Of a DNA stretch of 64,000 bases, positions 53,532-61,314 are shown piece by piece. The notes under the pieces are model-generated. The model worked only from the letters and a program-made list of their open reading frames with translations. It searched no databases and was not told the DNA's origin. Source of the stretch: Hyphomicrobiales bacterium (GTDB lineage Bacteria; Pseudomonadota; Alphaproteobacteria; Rhizobiales; Rhizobiaceae). Position 1 is the stretch's first letter, and each line of letters begins with the position of its first letter. A program made the position numbers and the translations under genes. The stretch spans positions 124,001 through 188,000 of the forward strand of contig UBMI01000009.1 of the NCBI GenBank assembly GCA_900466475.1. Reading direction: 5' to 3'.

Positions 53532-54281
53532 TTACAGGCTCGTCGCAAGATCCCAGTTGTAGACGCAGCGATCAAGGCCGATGGCGATTTCCAGCACGAG
53601 AACATCCTGTTCCACAGCCGGCCCCTTCTTCGGCTGCGTCCTGTAGCGCTCGGGAAAATCCGTGCGGCGGGAGATAGAGCAGACTTCCATCCACTTGTCG
53701 CCGTTATCCACCTCCACATCGACTGTTGTCTGCGAATAGGCCGGCAGCCGGTCGGAAGGCACGATGCGCGTTGGCAGCGGGATGAGCGCGGCGATCATTC
53801 GGCGCACGGGCTCCAGCGCGGCGGCATGATAGTCGTTGCCGCTGTCGGCCGTGTAGGCGCACTGGAATTCCAGCTGCCAGAACTCCTTCAGGCGCATGTG
53901 CTTGGTCGGCTGCTCCTGCTCGCGCCGGTAGGATCGTCCGGCCTGCCAGACGCAGAGGGGCAGACGCGTTCTCGAATGATTGCCGAGAATGTGCTGCATA
54001 TAGACGTAGGTCGAGGGCGTCGTTTCCGGCCTCAGCACGAGCGGCGCCTCGGTCTCGGTCAGTTGCTCCTGCGCCCAGATATCGGCATTGGTGTAGGCGT
54101 CCGAAATGAGGGCGCGAGGCGTCAGCGCCGGCGCCTCGACCCTTCTGACATCCCAGGCCGGGTTGACCGACCGGAGGAAGGTTCGCACTTCGTCGGAAAA
54201 GAAACGGACCATGTGGTCACGCATGTTGATTTCGCGCTCTTCCCAGTGGATGAGCGAATTGACATTGAAAAGATTGAGCAC
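53532..54281 (-). CDS. Stand-alone class II aminoacyl-tRNA synthetase core
   Basis: A 249-residue protein with the class IIa catalytic core only: LRPETTPSTY (83-92, like the GlyRS substrate loop), motif 2 RSYRREQEQP...MRLKEFWQLE (116-138) and motif 3 with GLDR (235-238). The family is glycyl/histidyl/prolyl/threonyl-like, closest by eye to eukaryote-type GlyRS. There is no anticodon-binding domain, so it cannot recognise a tRNA anticodon in the usual way; it may form aminoacyl-adenylates or aminoacylate a carrier protein or small molecule. The start is GTG at 54281, with GGGAG upstream. Confidence 0.82.
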   Translation of the reverse strand: MLNLFNVNSLIHWEEREINMRDHMVRFFSDEVRTFLRSVNPAWDVRRVEAPALTPRALISDAYTNADIWAQEQLTETEAPLVLRPETTPSTYVYMQHILGNHSRTRLPLCVWQAGRSYRREQEQPTKHMRLKEFWQLEFQCAYTADSGNDYHAAALEPVRRMIAALIPLPTRIVPSDRLPAYSQTTVDVEVDNGDKWMEVCSISRRTDFPERYRTQPKKGPAVEQDVLVLEIAIGLDRCVYNWDLATSL

Positions 54282-54622
54282 GGTGCCTGTCTCCCTGGCA
54301 GCCCTAACAGAAGGATGGGGGCTTTACGTCCAGCAGTTCGCCGGACGCATCAGGGCATCCGGACGTTACGGCTGGACGCGGAGACCTCGTCCGCCAAAAG
54401 CGCGCAGAACGGCAACCTGCGGGCAGGTGCGGTCGAGACGGAAAAGATGCGCGCTGTTGGAACTCATGGCGAACTTCGTACTTGTGGGGCCGGCGCCTGT
54501 CAAACGCGCCTCTTAAGTGAGCTGGACAAGAAAACCAATGGAGGTTAGAACAAAAAGAGAACATAAACAATATTTGTGAGCTTATATCGGAACTTGCTGA
54601 CGCACAGACGGGTCATGGACAA
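54282..54622. other. Intergenic region at GC/AT boundary
   Basis: The left part (to about 54520) is GC-rich and holds the promoter of the class II synthetase-like gene. From about 54530 the DNA turns AT-rich. From 54519 to 54622 the frame of the next gene is open and protein-like (ENINNICELISELADAQTGH) but has no start codon; an ATG at 54538 in another frame reads 13 codons. No RNA gene seen. Confidence 0.45.
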
Positions 54623-55474
54623 ATGCCTGAAAAAACATATGCTCAATTTATGAGGGAACAAAGAGCACTACTTACACTGACACTGCATACTGATGAGCCA
54701 GTCGAACTCGGGGATTTTGTTGGAGCTTTTACTTCACTTGCAAATGAGTTTGATCGCTTCGTAGGGGCCGAATATCCAGACGCTCGTAGCGATCCCAAAA
54801 TGTATGTGAAAGAGGTCCGTCACGGTAGCATCGAGGCCGATATCTTCACTGGCATTCAAGCGATAACTCCAATCGCTATGGCTAGCATCGACCAAATTAT
54901 GCTGCTGGAGGATTTCGTAAAAAGATGGGGCGAACGATTTAAGGCCATTTTGACGGGAAGCTATTCCAAGGATGAACTTCAGTCGTCCTCTGAGTTGAAA
55001 GACTGGGCGGATACCGCAAAAGCTATCGCATCGGATCCTATTGCGTCCCACTCCCTCGAAGCCGCTTATTTTGAGGACGGAAAAAGGGAAATTCGGGCAT
55101 CCTTTAAATTCACCGCGCCGGAAGCTCGGACGGCGCTGCAGAATATAGAAGATCGTAAGAAGGCGCTCGCTAAGCCTGATCACCACGCTCACGAGAGGGT
55201 GCTGATGATATTTACTCGGTCAGACGTTAATGATGCCGATGTAGGAAAATCATCTGGTGAGCGCGTAAAGATCGAAGAACTGTCCGACAAGAGTCTCTCG
55301 ATAATGTATGGATCCGAAGTGGCCGAAGCACGCATCAAGCATGAAATTCGCGACGCAGATGAAAACGTCTACAAGAAGGGTTTTGTGGTGGATGTTATTG
55401 TGAAGTTACGAAGCGGTAAGCCAATCGCTTATTCGATCACAAACGTACATGACGTTTTGGATCTTCCAGATTAG
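54623..55474 (+). CDS. AT-rich orphan protein, uncharacterised
   Basis: A 283-residue soluble protein with no signal peptide or membrane helix and mixed alpha/beta composition. A motif MYVKEVRHGSIEADIFTGI (residues 53-71) resembles the 'K.VR.GSI..D' block seen in many unannotated mobile-element proteins. Base composition and codon use (AGA/CGT, TTA, AAA) differ clearly from the GC-rich neighbours, pointing to recent transfer. The frame is open 104 bases upstream of the ATG, so a start or a frameshift may be missed. Confidence 0.65.
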   Translation: MPEKTYAQFMREQRALLTLTLHTDEPVELGDFVGAFTSLANEFDRFVGAEYPDARSDPKMYVKEVRHGSIEADIFTGIQAITPIAMASIDQIMLLEDFVKRWGERFKAILTGSYSKDELQSSSELKDWADTAKAIASDPIASHSLEAAYFEDGKREIRASFKFTAPEARTALQNIEDRKKALAKPDHHAHERVLMIFTRSDVNDADVGKSSGERVKIEELSDKSLSIMYGSEVAEARIKHEIRDADENVYKKGFVVDVIVKLRSGKPIAYSITNVHDVLDLPD

Positions 55475-55511
55475 ACTTTTCAGCGATTTTAGTTCTTCAA
55501 TAGAACATCAT

Positions 55512-56090
55512 TTATTGCACCAACACCGACTGCTGGCAGCGAACATCCGTCACCCGCACATCGGCTTCGCCGATCTTGACGCCGAGCAGGGTCAGCGTGT
55601 TGAAAAGCAGCTCGTCGAGCGGCTTGGCAAGCCCGGTCAGCGTATCGGCGACCGCGCCCTGGATGACGGCCTTCGGCAGGCCGATACCGAGACCGAGGAT
55701 GGTGACCTGGATGTCGGCATTGGTAAGCAGGCTGGTGACCGTCGAGGTCAGCGTGTCCCTGGTCGAAACATTCTTGATGGTCTTGGCGGAAATGTCCTGC
55801 GCAGCTTGATGCCGGCAATCGAGCTGATGCCAAGAACATTCAGTTCAAATGCGAGCCGCACCTGGGCGGTGCGTACGACCGCACCCGTGGTGCCGACGGC
55901 GTGGAGGCCAGTTCCTTCGGCGGCTCGCCGATTGCGAGCGTCAGTTTCGTGCCGGCAATGCCGGGGACTGCGGCGTTCAGGTTGACGGCCACCTGCTTCT
56001 TCTGGTTGGCGGCGATTGCGGCAGCCGAAAGGATATCCATCATGCTGGCATCGACAGATCGCCCTGCAACTGATGATGCTCTGCTCCAAC
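55512..56090 (-). pseudogene. TadG-like C-terminal remnant, frameshifted
   Basis: Three minus-strand frames join into one TadG/DUF2134-like C-terminus: MMDILSAAAIAANQKKQVAV...AIGEPPKELAS, then AVGTTGAVVRTAQVRLAFEL...IAGIKL, then DISAKTIKNVSTRDTLTSTV...GEADVRVTDVRCQQSVLVQ and a TAA at 55512. Frame changes near 55905 and 55810 are needed. The upstream half of the gene is missing and replaced by the MBL remnant. Confidence 0.65.
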
Positions 56091-56503
56091 GCATCAGTTT
56101 TCCTGAAGCCTTTGATCAGCGCTTTGGATTTGACTGGCTGTTGTACCACCTTGCCGGCGCTTGCCTGAAAGTTCGTACCGGAACCGTTGTCTATCAGGAT
56201 CAGGTCGCTGCCGCGGCGGATGAGCGGGATATTGGCCTGGACTGGCGCACCCGCCGCATCGCCGCCGAGCTGCGCCAATATCGGCCGGCGCTGTTCCGGC
56301 GTCGCGTCGGGAAGCAGGACTTCGGCGGGCAGGGTGATGAAGCCGTCGCTGACGACAGTGATATCGAAGGCGCCGTGCGTAAAACGATAGGGCTCCGCCG
56401 CATAGGTGCCGCGCGGCAGGACAAGGGCCGCCGCGCCCGAGAGGGCGCCGGCCAGAAGCTGACGGCGCGTGGCCGACAGGCCGAGATTATCCGGATTGTT
56501 CAT
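56091..56503 (-). pseudogene. Metallo-beta-lactamase-fold hydrolase, N-terminal remnant
   Basis: An N-terminus with Tat signal (TRRQLLAGALSGAAALVLPR) and the start of an MBL domain (FDITVVSDGFITLPAEVLLP, then RRGSDLILIDNGSGTNFQAS). Similarity stops near 56150, before the zinc-binding HxHxDH motif, so the protein cannot be active. The frame runs on into the TadG-like remnant, giving a chimeric 251-residue frame to 55748. Confidence 0.7.
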
Positions 56504-56689
56504 CTGCTCGTCTCCTCTTCGGTATCACCATGAGGAGACAATAACAGCACACCGATAGGACTTCGCCTATAAAATTCAATATTATCAATTATTTACATTG
56601 ATTTTCAGTTCTTTACGGCTGATGCCGCGACACCATACCAGACAACCATTCCCTGCCGACGGTGACAACCGCATATCAGGAAGAAAAAG

Positions 56690-56710
56690 GCGCGCCACAA
56701 GGGCGCGCCG
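56690..56710 (-). terminator. Intrinsic terminator of chloroperoxidase-like gene
   Basis: GGCGCGCC, loop of five, GGCGCGCC (self-complementary arms); the A-run at 56684-56689 gives a T-run on the minus strand, 20 bases after the stop at 56731. Confidence 0.85.
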
Positions 56711-56730
56711 GCAACTCTTCGAGAGAAAAC

Positions 56731-57720
56731 TCAGCCCTTGATGAAGGCCAGGAGGTCCGGGTTGATGACTTCCGGGTGCGTGGTGCACATGCCGTGCGGG
56801 AAGCCCGGATAGGTCTTCAGCGTGCCGTGCTTCAGGAGCTTGGCGGAGAGCGGTCCCGAGTCGGCATAGGGAACGATCTGGTCGTCGTCGCCATGCATGA
56901 CGAGAACCGGAACCGTGATCTTCTGAAGGTCTTCGGTGAAGTCGGTTTCCGAGAAGGCCTTGATGCAATCATAGTGGGCCTTGGCGCCGCCCATCATGCC
57001 CTGGCGCCACCAGTTTTCGATCACGCCCTGGCTGACCTTGGCGCCCGGACGGTTGAAGCCGTAGAAGGGGCCGGTGGGTATATCGAGGTAGAACTGGGCG
57101 CGGTTGGCAACGAGGGCTGCGCGGAAGCCGTCGAAGACTTCGAGCGGCAGACCGCCCGGATTCTTGTCGGATTTCAGCATGATCGGCGGCACGGCGCCGA
57201 TGATCACGGCCTTGGCGACACGACCTTCCTTGGCGCGTGCGACATAATGGACGACTTCGCCGCCGCCGGTCGAGTGGCCGATATGGACGGCATTCTTGAG
57301 ATCGAGGTGATCGGTCAGTGCGGCAACGTCAGCCGCATAGGTATCCATCTCGTTGCCTTCGAAGGTCTGGCTCGAGCGGCCGTGGCCACGGCGGTCATGG
57401 GCGATGACGCGAAAACCCTTTTCGAGGAAAAACATCATCTGCGCGTCCCAGTCGTCGGCGCTGAGCGGCCAGCCGTGATGGAAGACGATCGGCTGGGCAT
57501 CCTTCTTGCCCCAATCCTTGTAGAAGATTTCAGTTCCGTCCTTGGTCTTGATGAAAGGCATGGTCTGGCTCCGATTTTCTGATGATGTTGAACTGGTTGC
57601 GGCAAGCGTGGTTTTCGGCAGGGCGAGGGCCGCAATGGCCGCGCCGCCTGCCAGAAGAACGTCCCGCCGTGTGGCATCCGCTGTCAGTACAATGCTGCGT
57701 TCATTCTCAGCTGTGGGCAT
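56731..57720 (-). CDS. Tat-exported alpha/beta hydrolase, non-heme chloroperoxidase-like
   Basis: A 329-residue protein: Tat signal ([22 protein letters not shown] at 18-19), then an alpha/beta hydrolase of the CPO/esterase group: oxyanion [12 protein letters not shown], nucleophile GHSTGGGEV, acid in HGDDDQIVP and His in [11 protein letters not shown]. Cytosolic relatives start at [18 protein letters not shown], so a Tat leader was added here. The start at 57720 follows GGAGGCG. It has perhydrolase/esterase activity in relatives; true haloperoxidation is a side activity. Confidence 0.88.
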   Translation of the reverse strand: MPTAENERSIVLTADATRRDVLLAGGAAIAALALPKTTLAATSSTSSENRSQTMPFIKTKDGTEIFYKDWGKKDAQPIVFHHGWPLSADDWDAQMMFFLEKGFRVIAHDRRGHGRSSQTFEGNEMDTYAADVAALTDHLDLKNAVHIGHSTGGGEVVHYVARAKEGRVAKAVIIGAVPPIMLKSDKNPGGLPLEVFDGFRAALVANRAQFYLDIPTGPFYGFNRPGAKVSQGVIENWWRQGMMGGAKAHYDCIKAFSETDFTEDLQKITVPVLVMHGDDDQIVPYADSGPLSAKLLKHGTLKTYPGFPHGMCTTHPEVINPDLLAFIKG

Positions 57721-57891
57721 GATCGCCTCCGTGTGGGCTTCTCCGCGCCTCTTCGACGAGAACAAGCTGACCCACTTCCGGCGGCGATGCGAGTTAACCG
57801 TCGTAAATTGATGCAAAGCAATAATGACAGCAATGCGCCATTAGGCGTAATTACCTCATGAACACAATATGTTATCAGCAGGTTTTTCTTC

Positions 57892-58686
57892 TCAGAGCCG
57901 CTGCATGTTGCGCCGGACGGCCTGCCTGTTCTCCTCGAACGATCTTGCTTCCCTGCGCCAATGCTCGAAGTGGCCGCCGTCGCGCAATCTGACCGCGGCG
58001 TCTCGGCCAACCATCTTCTCGGCCGCCGCCTCATCACCCATGTGCTCCAGCACCTCAGCCACCATATCGAGCAGGGCGGCATGATCGTTGGTATCGTAGA
58101 CCGAGCAGAGCAGCTTGAGCCGGGGGCTGCCGGAAGCAAGTTCGCGGGCGGCGTGTTCGGCCAGGTCTTCGGAGGAAAAGGAAAGCGGGGCAAACCAATA
58201 TGCAAGGTAGGCGAGGTCTCGCAAATGCGGACCCGGGCCCGCCAGATCGAAATCGATGATCGCGATCGGAAGACCGTCCCGGAAGATCATGTTGTAGGGT
58301 GCGAAATCATTGTGGCAAATCACGTCGTTGCGGTCGGCAACGGGGTAGGTGTAGGCCCAATTGCCATCGGGTACGAAATCCAGGTCTTTCGTCGCGTCAT
58401 GGAATTGCCGCAACATGCCCACGGCTTCGACGAGCGCGGCATCATTCGTCCAGAGCGTGTCCGGCATCGTCGCAGAACCCGCCATGTAAGAGAGGATTTC
58501 TCTTCCGCTGGCATCGATGCCAAGGAAGCGCGGGGCATGGCCATAGCCTCGCCTCTCCAGTTGCTCCAGGAGCTTGTGGACATTGCCGCTGTTTGGGCCG
58601 ATCGCACGGCGGACAGTATTGCCAACCCTGACAACGCCGGCATTGACATTGCCGCCGGCAAGCGGGATTTCCTCTGAAATCGGCAT
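57892..58686 (-). CDS. Aminoglycoside phosphotransferase (APH)-family kinase
   Basis: A 264-residue kinase-like protein. Brenner's motif is CHNDFAPYNMIF (about residues 135-146) and the DFG equivalent is IIDFDLAGPGP. The N-terminal lobe has an incomplete nucleotide loop. Such proteins phosphorylate aminoglycosides, choline, homoserine or fructosamines; the substrate here is unknown. The ATG at 58686 follows GGGGGACG; 58713 is an alternative. Confidence 0.85.
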   Translation of the reverse strand: MPISEEIPLAGGNVNAGVVRVGNTVRRAIGPNSGNVHKLLEQLERRGYGHAPRFLGIDASGREILSYMAGSATMPDTLWTNDAALVEAVGMLRQFHDATKDLDFVPDGNWAYTYPVADRNDVICHNDFAPYNMIFRDGLPIAIIDFDLAGPGPHLRDLAYLAYWFAPLSFSSEDLAEHAARELASGSPRLKLLCSVYDTNDHAALLDMVAEVLEHMGDEAAAEKMVGRDAAVRLRDGGHFEHWRREARSFEENRQAVRRNMQRL

Positions 58687-58764
58687 CGTCGTCCCCCGGC
58701 ATGGTTCGCTCATGACCGAATAGCGGAAACAGGCACCTTTGCCCATGCACCGCTTGCGATCTGT

Positions 58765-60000
58765 TCAGGAGATCGCGACGTCACCCGCCCGCCTCTTGTC
58801 GAAGCCGCGGAAACTGCGATGTGCCAGCGGTGCAAGCGTCGTCACGAGATAGGCAAGGCCCGTCAGGAAAAGTGCGGCCGAGAGGCCGAAGCCATCGATC
58901 AGCGCGCCGCCGACAAGGCCGCCGAAGGGAATGAGCGCCCAGCAGAGTGCGGCATTCAGCGAGGTGACGCGCCCCATCAGCGGCTTCGGGATGCGCTCGA
59001 AAAGCACAGCCGTGAGAATGGGATTGAGGAAGCCCGAGGCGAAGCCGCCGATCGCGAGGATCGCGAAGATCAGGGCGAGTGGGGAGTCCATTGCAAAGAC
59101 CAGGAAGCGGGGGAAACCCGTCAACAGAAAGGCGACCGTGTAGACGGCAAGCCGCGGTAGGCGCTCGCCGATCATGGCGGCAATCGCAGCGCCGATCATC
59201 GACGCACAGGAGAAGACGGCAAACAGGGTTCCGAGCAGGGCCGGGCCATGGCCCGAACCCTGGGTCCAGACCGGAACCAGGACGACATAGTAGGCCTGAT
59301 CGAGCAAGTTGGTGGTCGCTACCATCAGCACGATTGCGACGAGCACGGCATCACGCCGCATGAAGTGCCAGCCTTCCGCGAGTTCCCGCCCATAGGCCTT
59401 GATGCCGGATGCTGCGGACTTCACTGCATGCCGAATTGCAGGAATGCCGATAGCGACGATCAGCGCGGAAGCGGCGAAGGTGACGGCGTTGACCACCAGC
59501 GCCTGGCTCGGCCCGACAAGGGCAATCAGCCCACCGGCACCTGCCGCCCCCACCGTCGATGCGAGGCGGTCGATGACGCCGATGACGCCGGTGACACGCT
59601 CCAGCGGCACGGCGGCAAGCCCGGCAATATCGGGGACCATGGATTGTTTTGCAGCATCGGAGGGGCCGCGCAGCACCCCCATGACAAAGACGATCGGCAG
59701 TAGGATCGGCATGGTGAGCAGGTCGAGGAGATGCAGGAGCGGCACGAGACCGACCGTGATCACCGAGGCGCTGTCGCAAACGATGGCGACGCGCTTGGGT
59801 CCGACGCGATCGATCATCGGACCGCCGAGTGCCTTGGCGACGACATAGGGCAGCATTTCCATCATGGCGACGATGCCGGTCAGCATGGCGCTGCCTGTGG
59901 TGCTCAGTACCAACCAGGGAATGGCGATGCCCGAGAGGCGCGTGCCCGAAAGGGAGAGCGTTTCTGCAACTGCGAGCGCGACAAAGGGGCTGCGGCTCAT
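58765..60000 (-). CDS. MFS transporter (12-helix)
   Basis: A 411-residue membrane protein with 12 hydrophobic segments. The motif-A equivalent after helix 2 reads GGPMIDRVGPKRVAI. The family is the enterobactin-exporter/MFS_3 (EntS-like) group. Its start overlaps the stop of the upstream ArsR-like regulator by four bases (ATGA), so the pair is coupled and the regulator probably controls it. Confidence 0.88.
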   Translation of the reverse strand: MSRSPFVALAVAETLSLSGTRLSGIAIPWLVLSTTGSAMLTGIVAMMEMLPYVVAKALGGPMIDRVGPKRVAIVCDSASVITVGLVPLLHLLDLLTMPILLPIVFVMGVLRGPSDAAKQSMVPDIAGLAAVPLERVTGVIGVIDRLASTVGAAGAGGLIALVGPSQALVVNAVTFAASALIVAIGIPAIRHAVKSAASGIKAYGRELAEGWHFMRRDAVLVAIVLMVATTNLLDQAYYVVLVPVWTQGSGHGPALLGTLFAVFSCASMIGAAIAAMIGERLPRLAVYTVAFLLTGFPRFLVFAMDSPLALIFAILAIGGFASGFLNPILTAVLFERIPKPLMGRVTSLNAALCWALIPFGGLVGGALIDGFGLSAALFLTGLAYLVTTLAPLAHRSFRGFDKRRAGDVAIS

Positions 60001-60635
60001 GGCTCGCTCTCTTCCTCGCCATGCGGCAGGCGGCCCGGATAGGGAAAGGCGTGCAGCATGACAGTGAAAGGCACCGTGTCGGCGGGCAGTGGCTCGCCAA
60101 GGGCCGGGGCTTCACGCATCGCTTCCATGAGAAACTCGTTCAGCCGCGTCGTCAGGGCTTCGGCTTTCTCGGCGGTCAAAGGAATGACGATGTCACTTGC
60201 GGTACTGGCCTTGCGCCATTCGAGCGGCAGTTCGGCATATTCCTCGGCGGCCTTCTGCATCTGGCCGACCTGCTGGGAGAGTATTGCCTGCGCGAAGGCG
60301 ACGTCCATGTCGAAAGCCTCACCTTCGCTTTCCGCCGGTCGCACCGAGGTGATCTCGTGGGACGCCTTCCACCAGCGATCCCGGCGCGATGTCGCAGGCG
60401 CATCCTCGATAAAACCATATTGGGCAAGCTGGCGCAGGTGGTAGCTCGTGGCACCACTGTTAAGGCCGAGGCGCGCGGCAAGCTGGGTTGCCGTTGCGGG
60501 ACCATCGATGCGCAGCATGCCGAGCATGCGCAGGCGCACCGGATGGGCGAGCGCCTTCAGCGCGGTGACATCGGGAACGATCTCGCGGACGTTACGCGAG
60601 GTGGATGACGCTTGTGTAGGGACTGGCGGTTTCAT
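59997..60635 (-). CDS. ArsR-type winged-helix regulator
   Basis: A 212-residue protein: an ArsR-like HTH (TALKALAHPVRLRMLGML, then TATQLAARLGLNSGATSYHL) at residues 25-85 and a helical C-terminal domain without Cys metal ligands. It is of the HTH_20/DUF type often next to MFS transporters. It is translationally coupled to the MFS gene. Confidence 0.88.
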   Translation of the reverse strand: MKPPVPTQASSTSRNVREIVPDVTALKALAHPVRLRMLGMLRIDGPATATQLAARLGLNSGATSYHLRQLAQYGFIEDAPATSRRDRWWKASHEITSVRPAESEGEAFDMDVAFAQAILSQQVGQMQKAAEEYAELPLEWRKASTASDIVIPLTAEKAEALTTRLNEFLMEAMREAPALGEPLPADTVPFTVMLHAFPYPGRLPHGEEESEP

Positions 60636-60700
60636 GACGACAGCCTAATACCACAAACGATTCTTTGCAAATATTTCTTTGCAAACTCTGAGAGAGGCTT

Positions 60701-61234
60701 TTAGTCGGCGCTTGCCCGGGCGTTGCGCCGTTCCAGTGCCACCTTGAGCAACGCATGGGCCGATAGAAGCGGAGAGGATTCGCTGTCACCGAGGATCAGG
60801 AGACCGGCGGAAGCACCTTCAGGTGTTATGTCCAGATGCCTGCCGGGGACGATGGCGACGGGCTTGCCCAAGGTCAGGAAGGTGCGGATCGTGGCTGCAA
60901 CGCCATCGGCCAACCAGAGCGGGCCGGAAAGACCGATACAGAAGGCAGCATCGAAATCCTCCGTCACGATCTGGCCGAGATGTAGCGTATCGGCGAGATC
61001 ATCTCGGGCAGCGCGGTCGGCGAGGAAGCGGCGGGTCGATGGTTCCGGATGCGCGGTCTGACGCAACTCGCTGGTCAGATCAGGGAATCCGCCTGACGGG
61101 GTCGCCAGGACGACTTCTGCATGTGCGTCTCTGAAAAGATAGTAGGCCGGCGCGAGGCGTGAGATCCGGACCTCGCTGCTATCTCCATCCATGGCGAGAA
61201 CGATCAGAAAACGGATGGGTATGTCGCCGTCCAT
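60701..61234 (-). CDS. DJ-1/PfpI-family protein
   Basis: A 177-residue protein of the class I glutamine amidotransferase-like (DJ-1/PfpI) fold: LIVLAMDG start, acidic residue in YYLFRDAHAEVVLA, and a nucleophile-elbow sequence DAAFCIGLSGPLW, with Cys in place of the usual AGGHG context. The family includes glyoxalase/deglycase-type and chaperone proteins. It is 80 bases downstream of the large regulator on the same strand, probably one operon. Confidence 0.75.
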   Translation of the reverse strand: MDGDIPIRFLIVLAMDGDSSEVRISRLAPAYYLFRDAHAEVVLATPSGGFPDLTSELRQTAHPEPSTRRFLADRAARDDLADTLHLGQIVTEDFDAAFCIGLSGPLWLADGVAATIRTFLTLGKPVAIVPGRHLDITPEGASAGLLILGDSESSPLLSAHALLKVALERRNARASAD

Positions 61235-61314
61235 GGCATGCTCCTCTTGAAGGGCAATGATGCACGGATGGCGAGTGGCGGACGAGTTGATCGTTGTAAA
61301 TCGGTGTAAAGGGG

